Positions 32,430 through 40,134 of a DNA stretch of 53,369 nucleotides are shown here, piece by piece. Made by a program: the position numbers and the translations under genes. The notes below the pieces were generated by a model. The model did no database searches. It was not told where the DNA came from and saw only the letters and a program-made list of their open reading frames with translations. Numbering within the stretch: position 1 is the first letter of the stretch; the number at the start of each line of letters is the position of its first letter. Where the stretch lies: assembly GCA_037139195.1 (NCBI GenBank), contig JBAXGW010000029.1:1-53369 (forward strand), written 5' to 3'. Origin of the DNA: JBAXGW01 sp037139195. GTDB taxonomy: Bacteria > Bacteroidota > Bacteroidia > Bacteroidales > JAHJDW01.

Positions 32430-33983
32430 TCAGCAACCTACAATATGTATTGTCTTTCCATCAATATCATCCGTTTTCCAATACAATTTTTTGTCCCAAC
32501 TTTTTTTTGCACTTCTATCAAAGATAATTAACCAACCTGTATTTTCATCCAATGTTGTCATATAATTACTTAGTTGTTTTAGTCCTTCTTCTACAACTGA
32601 TTTTGAATACAGCAACTTTAACTCAATTGGATATTTTTTATTCTCATATATAACACACAAATCCATGCGTTCCCTTCCAGCCGCATATTCACGCAAAATA
32701 GTGCCTCCGCCGTTGATAATCCTTTGAAGAAATGCCTGAAGAATTAAATGTGGTGCAGCTTCTTGGTATTCATATTTTTTCACCCAGATATCAGAATTTT
32801 CTCGCCAAAATGCCTGAAATCCTTTCAACAACCCGGTCATATCAATTATTCCAGCATCATTAATCCAAATATTTTGTATTTTTTGACCTAAATCATACTG
32901 AGTATCACACGTTAATGTTCTTATTATAACCTCATTATATATTTTATTTGCTGGCAGCAATTCATTATTCACAGACTTTATCAAACCCAAATCAAGGCAA
33001 TATTGAGTATCATCATCAGAAAACCTTATTTCATAAGATTTCCCTGTAATTATTGGCTCCACAATCTTCCTTACTCTTGGATCCTTTAATTTATCAAGCA
33101 AACTATCAATATGGGTATCTCTCCTAAGTATGATGTTTTTTATCGCTTGTTCAACCATTTGAACAGTAATCGCTTGAGTAAAATCATTATTTAATATTTT
33201 CACAATAATTTCTCTGGCAATAGCATTTACAAGCCAAGGCTGACCATCGGTTTGCTCATAGACTTTGTCAATCGCATCTTCTTCGAAAACCTGACCTGTT
33301 TCGGCTGTATGCTGATGATATAAATCGCTAACATCTTCCAGTGTAAAGTTTCTAAGTGTTAACGATTCCGTTATAATATTAAATGGACTCACTGAGCCTA
33401 AGGTTTCTTTGCCTTCTCTTATTTTCGATTTAAAATCTCGAATATTTCGCATTCCAACTAAAGCAACACTTTGAAGAAACGGAATTTGATTTCTAGTGAT
33501 AAAACCGTCCCTTAGTTGTCGCAGAAATGCAATTAAAGTTCCATCTTCCAATCCGTCAATTTCATCAAAAAACACGATTAATGGCTTATCTAATTCGGCA
33601 CAATAGTCTCTGAAGGCATTTTTAATTACAGTTGATATTTCCTTAATATTAATTTCATTTCCAAATTTTTTATTATTTGGCAACTTTGAATATGAAAATT
33701 CAGATTGTAAGTTATAAAATATTTGAGGTATGCCATCTTCAGGCTTTGTAAAAACATTCGCTGTTTCTAAGGAACAATAAAGCGCATAATATTTCCCTTC
33801 TTCATTTATTGTATTAACCAAAGATTGGATTACGGTTGTTTTTCCCGACTGACGAGCTGCATGAATAACAAAATAATGCCCTTGATCAATCAATGACATA
33901 ATATTATTATTTCTAGAAGAAACTGGAACCATATAATGATCATTTACATTACAAGGACCTGCAACATTAAAATACTTTAACAT
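32430..33983 (-). CDS. AAA-type ATPase with PD-(D/E)XK-like C-terminal domain
   Basis: A 517-residue protein that starts MLKYFNVAGPCNVNDHYMVP, the usual N-terminus of a Bacteroidota AAA-like family. It carries Walker A AARQSGKT (residues 42-49) and Walker B LIVFFDEID, then an ATPase lid with a helical domain. The C-terminal about 90 residues hold RMDLCVIYENKKYPIELKL, the Asp and E-x-K spacing of the PD-(D/E)XK nuclease-like fold. The function of the family is unknown. I prefer the ATG at 33983 over the one at 34001, because it matches the family start and a TAGTTTTG box lies at 34003-34010, which would place the transcription start after 34001. It shares no operon with its neighbours. Confidence 0.87.
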   Translation of the reverse strand: MLKYFNVAGPCNVNDHYMVPVSSRNNNIMSLIDQGHYFVIHAARQSGKTTVIQSLVNTINEEGKYYALYCSLETANVFTKPEDGIPQIFYNLQSEFSYSKLPNNKKFGNEINIKEISTVIKNAFRDYCAELDKPLIVFFDEIDGLEDGTLIAFLRQLRDGFITRNQIPFLQSVALVGMRNIRDFKSKIREGKETLGSVSPFNIITESLTLRNFTLEDVSDLYHQHTAETGQVFEEDAIDKVYEQTDGQPWLVNAIAREIIVKILNNDFTQAITVQMVEQAIKNIILRRDTHIDSLLDKLKDPRVRKIVEPIITGKSYEIRFSDDDTQYCLDLGLIKSVNNELLPANKIYNEVIIRTLTCDTQYDLGQKIQNIWINDAGIIDMTGLLKGFQAFWRENSDIWVKKYEYQEAAPHLILQAFLQRIINGGGTILREYAAGRERMDLCVIYENKKYPIELKLLYSKSVVEEGLKQLSNYMTTLDENTGWLIIFDRSAKKSWDKKLYWKTDDIDGKTIHIVGC

Positions 33984-34002
33984 AATTCTTTGATTGTTCA
34001 TA

Positions 34003-34010
34003 CAAAACTA
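34003..34010 (-). promoter_or_regulatory. Candidate -7 box of the AAA/nuclease-like gene
   Basis: The minus strand reads TAGTTTTG, an exact TANNTTTG match, 19 bp upstream of the ATG at 33983. Confidence 0.45.
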
Positions 34011-34473
34011 CATAAAAAAATTTAATTTAGCTTGTAAAAATCGGACTAAAACTCCTGTTTTAAAATTATTTCTTATTCACAATAATACTTATATCTTCTT
34101 CGTTAATATAAAATAAATACTATTTGTCATAATAAATATAGAAAGACAAACAATTACAAACGTAATAACATTAAAAAAATCAATTATTGCATTAACAAGC
34201 TTAATTATTGTTATAACAACATTATAAAACACCTTAATAAACGCTGTAATTCATTTTACTCTGATTTTTTTTAACAGAACTTCATCTGTTTTTGAATAAG
34301 AAAATTATTTCTAAATAATAATTTAAGGTAGAATTAACATCTTTTTCCTTGTAAATTAGTTAATAACAAATAAAAATAAAATAAAAATTGACCTTTATAT
34401 ATCAATTTGCTTAACAACTAGAACGGAAACAACTAAAAACTATAAAAAAGCCCTGTGAAATTAAAATAAAAGG
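34011..34473. other. Gene-free AT-rich spacer
   Basis: About 460 bp with no credible ORF, RNA or clear repeat. It separates the AAA/nuclease-like gene from the palindrome-rich repeat unit. Confidence 0.6.
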
Positions 34474-34710
34474 TTCTGTTAACTTCGTCGAGGGCTTCGC
34501 CGTTCTAGAATAATATGAGTTACTAAAAAAAAGCTTGCTATAGCAAGCTCCTTGATTTGCACAGTTTAACACAGAGTTAAAGCACAGAGTGGCACAGAAA
34601 GAAAAAAAACAGTGAAACTCAGTGAAAAACACAGTGTAACACTGTGAAATAAAAAAAAGTTGCCTTAGGCAACTAAACGAAGGCGAAAGAAGAATTCAGA
34701 GTACCTATAA
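34474..34710. repeat. Palindrome-rich repeat, copy A (left of the FN3-like gene)
   Basis: In order: GGTTCTGTT, a GC-rich stretch, a perfect palindrome AGCTTGCTATAGCAAGCT (34532-34549), several CACAG(A/T)GT motifs, the palindrome CACAGTGTAACACTGTG (34630-34646), the palindrome AGTTGCCTTAGGCAACT (34658-34674), and AAACGAAGGCGAAAGAAGAATTCAG-like sequence. Copy B at 35671-36014 repeats the same order and much of the sequence. Confidence 0.85.
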
Positions 34711-34917
34711 CCAACAACACTATTTTTTGGACAGAACAAAAAACTAAAGCATTGACAATAATTTGCAATTATTCACAAACATAACTTAAATGAAAAGAAC
34801 TCACTACCCTTGCATTTACTTTAATAATAACAAAAGACAAGACTAAAAAACAAATAGCTTTTTAAAATATTTGTTTGCAATGCAAGAACTGTTGAGTCTT
34901 TACAAATTTAATTAAAT

Positions 34918-35529
34918 ATGTTTAAGGCAAAAGTAAAGTTTGATTTTATCAAACTACCCATTTCGGCTAAAATCGAATTCGGACGAAACACCGTTCTAAA
35001 AATGCAAGGTGCTGGATTATTTACTACTCCAGATATTCCTTATCAATCTGTAACAACTATATGTTTATCGCTTGAAGCAGCATTTTACGCAGCTCAAGGA
35101 GGCGGGAAACAAAAAACTGCAGCACTTCACGAAGTTGAAAACACCTGGAACGACACTATGCGCATACAAGGTTTATATGTTGATCGTATTGCGAAAGGCA
35201 ATCCAAACAGTATTTTAAGTGCAGGTTTTAATACAACAAAACAGCCAACTCAAAAGAAAATTGCCGACTTTACTGCAAAATGCGGTGATCACAGTGGCGA
35301 AGTAATCATTAAACATCGCTCGATAAAAGGAAAGATTTCTTGTATTTGGCAATACTGCGAAGAAGAAGCACTTGAAGATAACAAGTGGATTTACTCAGGA
35401 GCAACAGTACAATGCACAACAAAACTAAGTAATCTGAAATCAAATACGAGTTACTTATTCCGAGTAGCATTTATCACTAAAGATGGACAAGGAGAATGGA
35501 CGAAACCAATAAAACTGTATGTATTTTAA
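34918..35529 (+). CDS. Fibronectin type III-like orphan protein
   Basis: A 203-residue protein. The N-terminal half (about 1-105) is an all-helical domain seen only in this family (IEFGRNTVLKMQGAGLFTTPD, then AAFYAAQGGGKQKTAALH and YVDRIAKGNP). The C-terminal half (about 118-203) is an FN3 domain (HSGEVIIKHRSIKGKISCIWQYCEE, then LKSNTSYLFRVAFITKDGQGEWTKPIKL). I know relatives as multi-copy ~200-residue FN3 proteins of unknown function in Bacteroidota. There is no signal peptide, unusual for an FN3 protein. It stands alone between two copies of a palindromic repeat (34474-34710 and 35671-36014), which points to a cassette-like mode of spread. Confidence 0.85.
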   Translation: MFKAKVKFDFIKLPISAKIEFGRNTVLKMQGAGLFTTPDIPYQSVTTICLSLEAAFYAAQGGGKQKTAALHEVENTWNDTMRIQGLYVDRIAKGNPNSILSAGFNTTKQPTQKKIADFTAKCGDHSGEVIIKHRSIKGKISCIWQYCEEEALEDNKWIYSGATVQCTTKLSNLKSNTSYLFRVAFITKDGQGEWTKPIKLYVF

Positions 35530-35670
35530 TCTATTTGAAAGACTAAAATTTAAAAACAACGGATAATAAATATTTTGTTCGTTGTTTTTTTATTCTACCG
35601 TAGTTAGAATATGACCACAGAGTCAGGCTTTTCCATAATGAATGAATTATTCACTTATTATTGTTTTTGG

Positions 35671-36014
35671 TTCTGTTCTAGATTAATGTGTTTTGCTAAA
35701 TAAGAGGCTGTCCGAAAAGCAACTTTAAACAGTTGAAGGTGTTCAAAAAGTTAAAAGTTCGAGGTTGCGAAGTTTTTGATATTTAGGAGTTTACTAAAGT
35801 AAATGACTAAATTCAAAAACGAGCAAAACAATGAAATTTTAACTTTTCGGACACCTTCCTTAATTTACACAGTGTCACACAGAGAAAGCACAGTGTTGCA
35901 CAGTAAGAAAAGAAAACAGTGATACTCTGTGAAAAACACAGTGTAACACTGTGAAATAAATCAAGTTGCCTAAGGCAACTAAACGAAGTCTAAAGAAAAA
36001 TTCAGTGTAACTAG
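35671..36014. repeat. Palindrome-rich repeat, copy B (right of the FN3-like gene)
   Basis: Direct copy of 34474-34710: GGTTCTGTTCTAGA, a stretch interrupted by the 35705-35857 element, CACAGTGT/CACAGAG motifs, the palindromes CACAGTGTAACACTGTG (35937-35953) and AGTTGCCTAAGGCAACT (35964-35980), then AAACGAAG. The palindrome AGCTTGCTATAGCAAGCT of copy A is absent at the place where the hairpin element sits. Confidence 0.85.
35736..35857. mobile_element. 122-nt long-hairpin (MITE-like) element
   Basis: An imperfect inverted repeat with two 59-nt arms around a 4-nt TAAA loop; 41 of the 59 positions pair by my alignment. The outer arms are AAGGTGTTCAAAAAGTTAAA and, on the other strand, AAGGTGTCCGAAAAGTTAAA. 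A third related end, AGGCTGTCCGAAAAG, lies just outside at 35705-35719. It has no coding capacity. It is probably a miniature element inserted into repeat copy B. Confidence 0.75.
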
Positions 36015-36031
36015 AAAATAGACTACAATAG

Positions 36032-36325
36032 AACAGAACCTTGTTTTTTAAAAGGAATTCATTTCCCTATGGTCGGTTCGAGCTAAAAACCATCGACACC
36101 TTCAATAAAGAAATCAAAGACAAAACCAAAGAAAGTTAATTTTACCATATTATCGAACGCCAATACGATACTGGTTTAATGCAACAAGATTGCAACATCA
36201 TCATGAATTTAGCGGTAACTTATGATGGAAAAAGAATTTGGGCGAAAAGAGAATATAACTCATTATTTCAATTTTACAATCAAGTTTGCATCAAAATAAA
36301 GAGGTTATACGCAATAGATTTGTAA
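36032..36325 (+). pseudogene. Decayed ORF with one internal stop
   Basis: One frame reads NRTLFFKRNSFPYGRFELKT to KTKES, then TAA (36137-36139), then FYHIIERQYDTGLMQQD, a region with TYDGKRIWAKREYNS, and ends at TAA 36323-36325. The protein-like composition on both sides of the single nonsense codon suggests a former gene or a fragment of one. No family is recognised and no proper start is visible. It follows repeat copy B directly. Confidence 0.5.
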
Positions 36326-36359
36326 AAAAAACTAGCAACTCAATAAATAAAAATTCATT

Positions 36360-36391
36360 TTTGGCTAAATAATAAATAAATAGTATTTTTG
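36360..36391 (+). promoter_or_regulatory. Promoter of the 36433-42855 operon
   Basis: TTTG at 36360-36363 and TATTTTTG at 36384-36391, separated by 20 bp, match both the -33 and -7 elements of the Bacteroidota consensus. The ATG at 36433 lies 41 bp downstream. This is the best complete promoter in the window. Confidence 0.65.
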
Positions 36392-36432
36392 TAACATATC
36401 TTCCAAAAACAAAAGGCAAAAAGACCTAATCG

Positions 36433-38355
36433 ATGAAATTAATAGCATACAATAAATTAAATAACAGTCCAGAATTAGAATTCAACAACCTGAAACTATA
36501 TTCATTATTAGGATTATCACTTTTTTTTTATCTGCTTTTTTTAGAGACTAGACCCTTATTTCAAAGTCTAAATACATCAATTGACTTAACTGCGATATCC
36601 CCTTGGCTAGTTGGTTATGTTGGAAATGACGGTATCGAATTATATGTAATGACACTAGCCATGCCTATATTTATTTTTTGTGCATATTTAATTTCCGTTT
36701 CAAAAAAAATAAATTGTACAAAACTTCAAAATTCAACGCTTTTTGCATTTTATCTTATTATTTTAATACTTCTTTTTGCTATTTATTTAATAAATAAAGA
36801 ACCAATATGCTTCAGAAGTATAATTATATTTATAGTAGGCTCAATTTTTTCTTATTCTTTATATTATATAGCTAATATCATAGTATTTGTAAAATTAACA
36901 ACTATTACAATTGACGTAACAAAGTATTTAAGATGGTTGTTAAATTGTGTCTTTTTTGTATTCCTTATTTTTTATGGGTTTATGATCAGTGGCGCTGCAA
37001 GCATATACGATTATGGGTATTTGATAGGTCCGGCAAATAAGTTATTACAAGGTGAATATCTGGGTAGTTTCTATATGCAGTACAATCTTTTAACAACACT
37101 GATTACTACGTTAATGCTTAAAATGCATTTGATGGTTAATCAAATGCAAGTTATGATGATTTTTATTTTTGCTTTATGGATGTTGCTTTACAAAAAAGTG
37201 GCTATCCTTATTTTTAAAAATAAAGTTGTTGCCTTTTACTTTATAGCAGCATTACTAATAATAAGAGGTGTCGCCGTCAGCGGGGGACCTATTTCAGTGC
37301 CCCAAGTGGGACCTCTTAGATTAGATTTATGGGTTCCAATTTTATTAGCCGTTATTTATTTTGGTTTCGAATCAATAATCACAGCAATAATTTTTTCATT
37401 AATATACCTTTTAGATGACATGTTTGGATTTTTATACCTGTGTTTGTATCTATTTTCAATAGTCCTTTTCTATTACAACAAGTATAAACTAATAAGACAA
37501 AATCCAATAGATTTAAAAACATTAAAAATAATTGCTCCAGCATTTATCGCTTTTATTATTCATTATATAATATTTAAAACGTTCACTTCACCTTCAGGTA
37601 AAATATTTGCATATTACAATATTGGATTTATGCCTATTGCCACATTTTCTTCATTTTGGATAATGGTTTGGATGTTGCCAGCATGTCTATACTTTTTGAT
37701 TCAAGATAAACAAAATAAGGGTTTTATTCTATTCATTTTCGGATTAGCTTGTATTCAATTAACCTATTTTTTTGGTCGTTCGCATGATAATAATCTACTT
37801 AGCATTTCGGGCATATTTTTATTAATATTTTTTTTAACTATTGACACACTATACTCTAATACAAAAAAAAAGCAAATTGGAATTATTCTAATATCATTAT
37901 TTATCGGGGGTGTAGTTTTAAACTATAATCAATCTTTATGGAATATCAGAATTAATTTCAACGATAAAAGATATAATGGTATCTTTACCGAAGGTCCAAT
38001 AGAAGCAAGAATAAATAAAGATGTTGTATTTTTAAAAACACTTAAAACAGAAAAAATTATCTTTATGTCGGATTATGATTGTTATTTAAACTATCGCTTG
38101 GGGTTTAAACAAACTGGTTTTTTTTCACCATTTACGCAAAACATTAAAAATCAAGAAACAGTTCGATTTTTATATAATCACATAAAAAAAGGTTATCGAT
38201 TAATTACCTATCCATGTGTTGATGTTTTTATCCCTGCATGTATTAAACCTTTTAACACTGAATTACATAAAATCTCCAAAAACGAAATATTTAAACTTGA
38301 TTCACTTCAGAACAATATGATGGAACTAAAATTAGCACCAGCAATAATAAATTGA
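36433..38355 (+). CDS. Polytopic membrane protein, GT39/GT-C-like
   Basis: A 640-residue protein with about 13 hydrophobic helices across the first 500 residues, then an extracytoplasmic C-terminal domain of about 130 residues (INFNDKRYNGIFTEGPIEARINKD onward). This layout is that of GT-C-fold transferases that use polyprenyl-phosphate sugars. An Asp-containing first loop (TAISPWLVGYVGNDGIELYV) is a candidate catalytic loop. No family motif is firmly identified. It is the first gene of a five-gene operon that also encodes a dolichyl-phosphate-type GT2, a possible source of its lipid-linked donor. A similar protein of nearly the same length lies at 45840-47747. Confidence 0.65.
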   Translation: MKLIAYNKLNNSPELEFNNLKLYSLLGLSLFFYLLFLETRPLFQSLNTSIDLTAISPWLVGYVGNDGIELYVMTLAMPIFIFCAYLISVSKKINCTKLQNSTLFAFYLIILILLFAIYLINKEPICFRSIIIFIVGSIFSYSLYYIANIIVFVKLTTITIDVTKYLRWLLNCVFFVFLIFYGFMISGAASIYDYGYLIGPANKLLQGEYLGSFYMQYNLLTTLITTLMLKMHLMVNQMQVMMIFIFALWMLLYKKVAILIFKNKVVAFYFIAALLIIRGVAVSGGPISVPQVGPLRLDLWVPILLAVIYFGFESIITAIIFSLIYLLDDMFGFLYLCLYLFSIVLFYYNKYKLIRQNPIDLKTLKIIAPAFIAFIIHYIIFKTFTSPSGKIFAYYNIGFMPIATFSSFWIMVWMLPACLYFLIQDKQNKGFILFIFGLACIQLTYFFGRSHDNNLLSISGIFLLIFFLTIDTLYSNTKKKQIGIILISLFIGGVVLNYNQSLWNIRINFNDKRYNGIFTEGPIEARINKDVVFLKTLKTEKIIFMSDYDCYLNYRLGFKQTGFFSPFTQNIKNQETVRFLYNHIKKGYRLITYPCVDVFIPACIKPFNTELHKISKNEIFKLDSLQNNMMELKLAPAIIN

Positions 38356-38433
38356 ATAACCTAGAGACAGACCCTCATGATTTTTTTCGATTAAATAAAC
38401 ATCCCTATTTTTTAAATAAAAAAACAAACAGAA

Positions 38434-39225
38434 ATGTTCCACGAAAATTTGCAACAAAAATTAAGATTGAAAATAATTGAACTCCATTTCAATGCAAATG
38501 CAGGTCATATTGCATCCTCATTAAGTGTTATTGACATATTAATTGTAATTCTATTTAGTTCAAAAAAACAAGATGACACGCTAATTCTATCCAAAGGACA
38601 TGCAGCTTCAGCTCTTTATGCTTGCCTTAATGAACTGGGAAGTATAACTAACGAAGAACTATCAACCTTTTATAAAAACGACACTAGATTGCCAGCACAC
38701 CCTCCGGTTAATCAATTCATAGACATACCTTTTGCAACCGGTTCTTTGGGACATGGTTTTCCTTTGGCAGCAGGTATTGCTACTGCAAATAAACTGCAAG
38801 GAACTAATTACAATGTTTTTGCAGTGCTTAGCGATGGAGACACCAATGAAGGAACCACATGGGAAACCGCAAATTTCGTTGTCAAAAACAAATTAAATAA
38901 TTTAATAACAATTATTGATAAGAATAAAATTCAAGGTTTTAATCGCTCCGAAGAAGCTATTGGTGATACTTCAAAAAAAGAAGTTTTTGAAGCAATTGGG
39001 TTTGAAGTTTTTGAGATAAATGGACATAATATTGACGAACTCACTTCGACTATAAAGAACTGCACTCTTTCAATTTCAGACAATCCAAAATTAATAATTG
39101 CAAATACAATAAAAGGGAAAGGCGTGTCATTCATGGAAAACACCATTGATTGGCATTACTGGCCAATGAATGAAGAACAAAACACAAAAGCTATTGAAGA
39201 AATAAAACGGAATTACCATGCGTAG
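38434..39225 (+). CDS. Transketolase, N-terminal (ThDP-binding) subunit
   Basis: A 263-residue protein equal to the first third of a transketolase. It has SKGHAASALYACL, PAHPPVN, TGSLGHGFPLAAGIA and the ThDP motif SDGDTNEGTTWEAA-like (residues 133 onward) with the trailing IIDKNKIQGF. The C-terminal partner follows with an 8-bp overlap, so the two halves form one enzyme. The split form is usual in archaea and many bacteria. Its place inside a sugar-polymer operon suggests the making of a special sugar (for example two-carbon transfer to a nucleotide-sugar) rather than a pentose-phosphate role, but this is inference. Confidence 0.9.
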   Translation: MFHENLQQKLRLKIIELHFNANAGHIASSLSVIDILIVILFSSKKQDDTLILSKGHAASALYACLNELGSITNEELSTFYKNDTRLPAHPPVNQFIDIPFATGSLGHGFPLAAGIATANKLQGTNYNVFAVLSDGDTNEGTTWETANFVVKNKLNNLITIIDKNKIQGFNRSEEAIGDTSKKEVFEAIGFEVFEINGHNIDELTSTIKNCTLSISDNPKLIIANTIKGKGVSFMENTIDWHYWPMNEEQNTKAIEEIKRNYHA

Positions 39226-40132
39226 AAAATTTACAGAAGCATTAAAAGAAATTGTATTAAAGGATGAAAAAATTGTATTTCTTACAGGCGATTTAGGATT
39301 TAATGCCTTAGAAGAAATCCGGGAGATAATGGGTGAAAGATTTATTAATTGTGGAGTGGCTGAACAATCTATGGTGTCTATCGCAGCTGGACTAGCATAT
39401 AAAGGTTATAAGGTTTTTTGCTACAGTATTGCTCCTTTTTTAGTATTTAGATGCTTAGAACAGATAAAGAATGATGTGTGTTTACATAATTTGCCCGTAT
39501 TTATAATTGGAAATGGCGGAGGATATGGATACGGTATTATGGGTTCTACACATCATGCCATTGAAGATATTGCAGCAATGAGTAGTTTGCCGAATATGCA
39601 GTGTTATATCCCAGCATTTGATGTCGATGTAAAGAATTCCTTAGAAAAAATTATCGCTCGAAAAAAACCTGCATATTTAAGATTAGGTTTGGCTGTAAAA
39701 TGCTCTGAAAAAGCTCAAGCATGTGATTATAATTTCAGGAGAATAAATTATAATGAGAAATCAAAACTGACAATACTTACCATTGGTCCTATAATTCGAA
39801 ATGTAATAGCCGCAATTGTAGAAGATTCAATTAATAAATCAATCGATTTATATAATTTCGTAGAATTTCCTTTTATTGATTTTCCAGATTGTTTTATTGA
39901 GAGTCTCAAACGAAGTCGAAGGTTGTTAATTATAGAGGAGCACATTAAGCGAGGTGGTGTAGCAGAAGATGTTTCGTTAAAAATCCATGAAAATAAAATA
40001 GATTTATCTCAAATCATTTCTTTAAATTGTAAGGGTTATCCTTCAGGAAGATATGGAGATCAAAACTTTCATCTAAATGAATCTGGATTGAGCACGAAAA
40101 AAATAATAAAGACAATATATTCAATGATTTAA
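39218..40132 (+). CDS. Transketolase, C-terminal subunit
   Basis: A 304-residue protein with the pyrimidine-binding domain (FINCGVAEQSMVSIAAGLA, whose Glu activates ThDP) and the C-terminal domain (LLIIEEHIKRGGVAEDVS). The YGIMGSTHHAIEDIA block is standard for this subunit. It overlaps the N-terminal subunit by 8 bp and is followed 2 bp later by the epimerase-GT2 fusion, so all three proteins should be made together. Confidence 0.9.
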   Translation: MRRKFTEALKEIVLKDEKIVFLTGDLGFNALEEIREIMGERFINCGVAEQSMVSIAAGLAYKGYKVFCYSIAPFLVFRCLEQIKNDVCLHNLPVFIIGNGGGYGYGIMGSTHHAIEDIAAMSSLPNMQCYIPAFDVDVKNSLEKIIARKKPAYLRLGLAVKCSEKAQACDYNFRRINYNEKSKLTILTIGPIIRNVIAAIVEDSINKSIDLYNFVEFPFIDFPDCFIESLKRSRRLLIIEEHIKRGGVAEDVSLKIHENKIDLSQIISLNCKGYPSGRYGDQNFHLNESGLSTKKIIKTIYSMI

Positions 40133-40134
40133 GT

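Noticed and set aside
34411..34632. 73-codon minus-strand ORF rich in Phe, Ser and Cys
   Set aside because: It spans palindromic repeat copy A and its composition follows from the CACAG repeats.
34474..34710. tRNA or other structured RNA gene in the palindromic region
   Set aside because: The palindromes are short and perfect but do not form a cloverleaf; the sequence is repeated at 35671-36014 as a DNA repeat.
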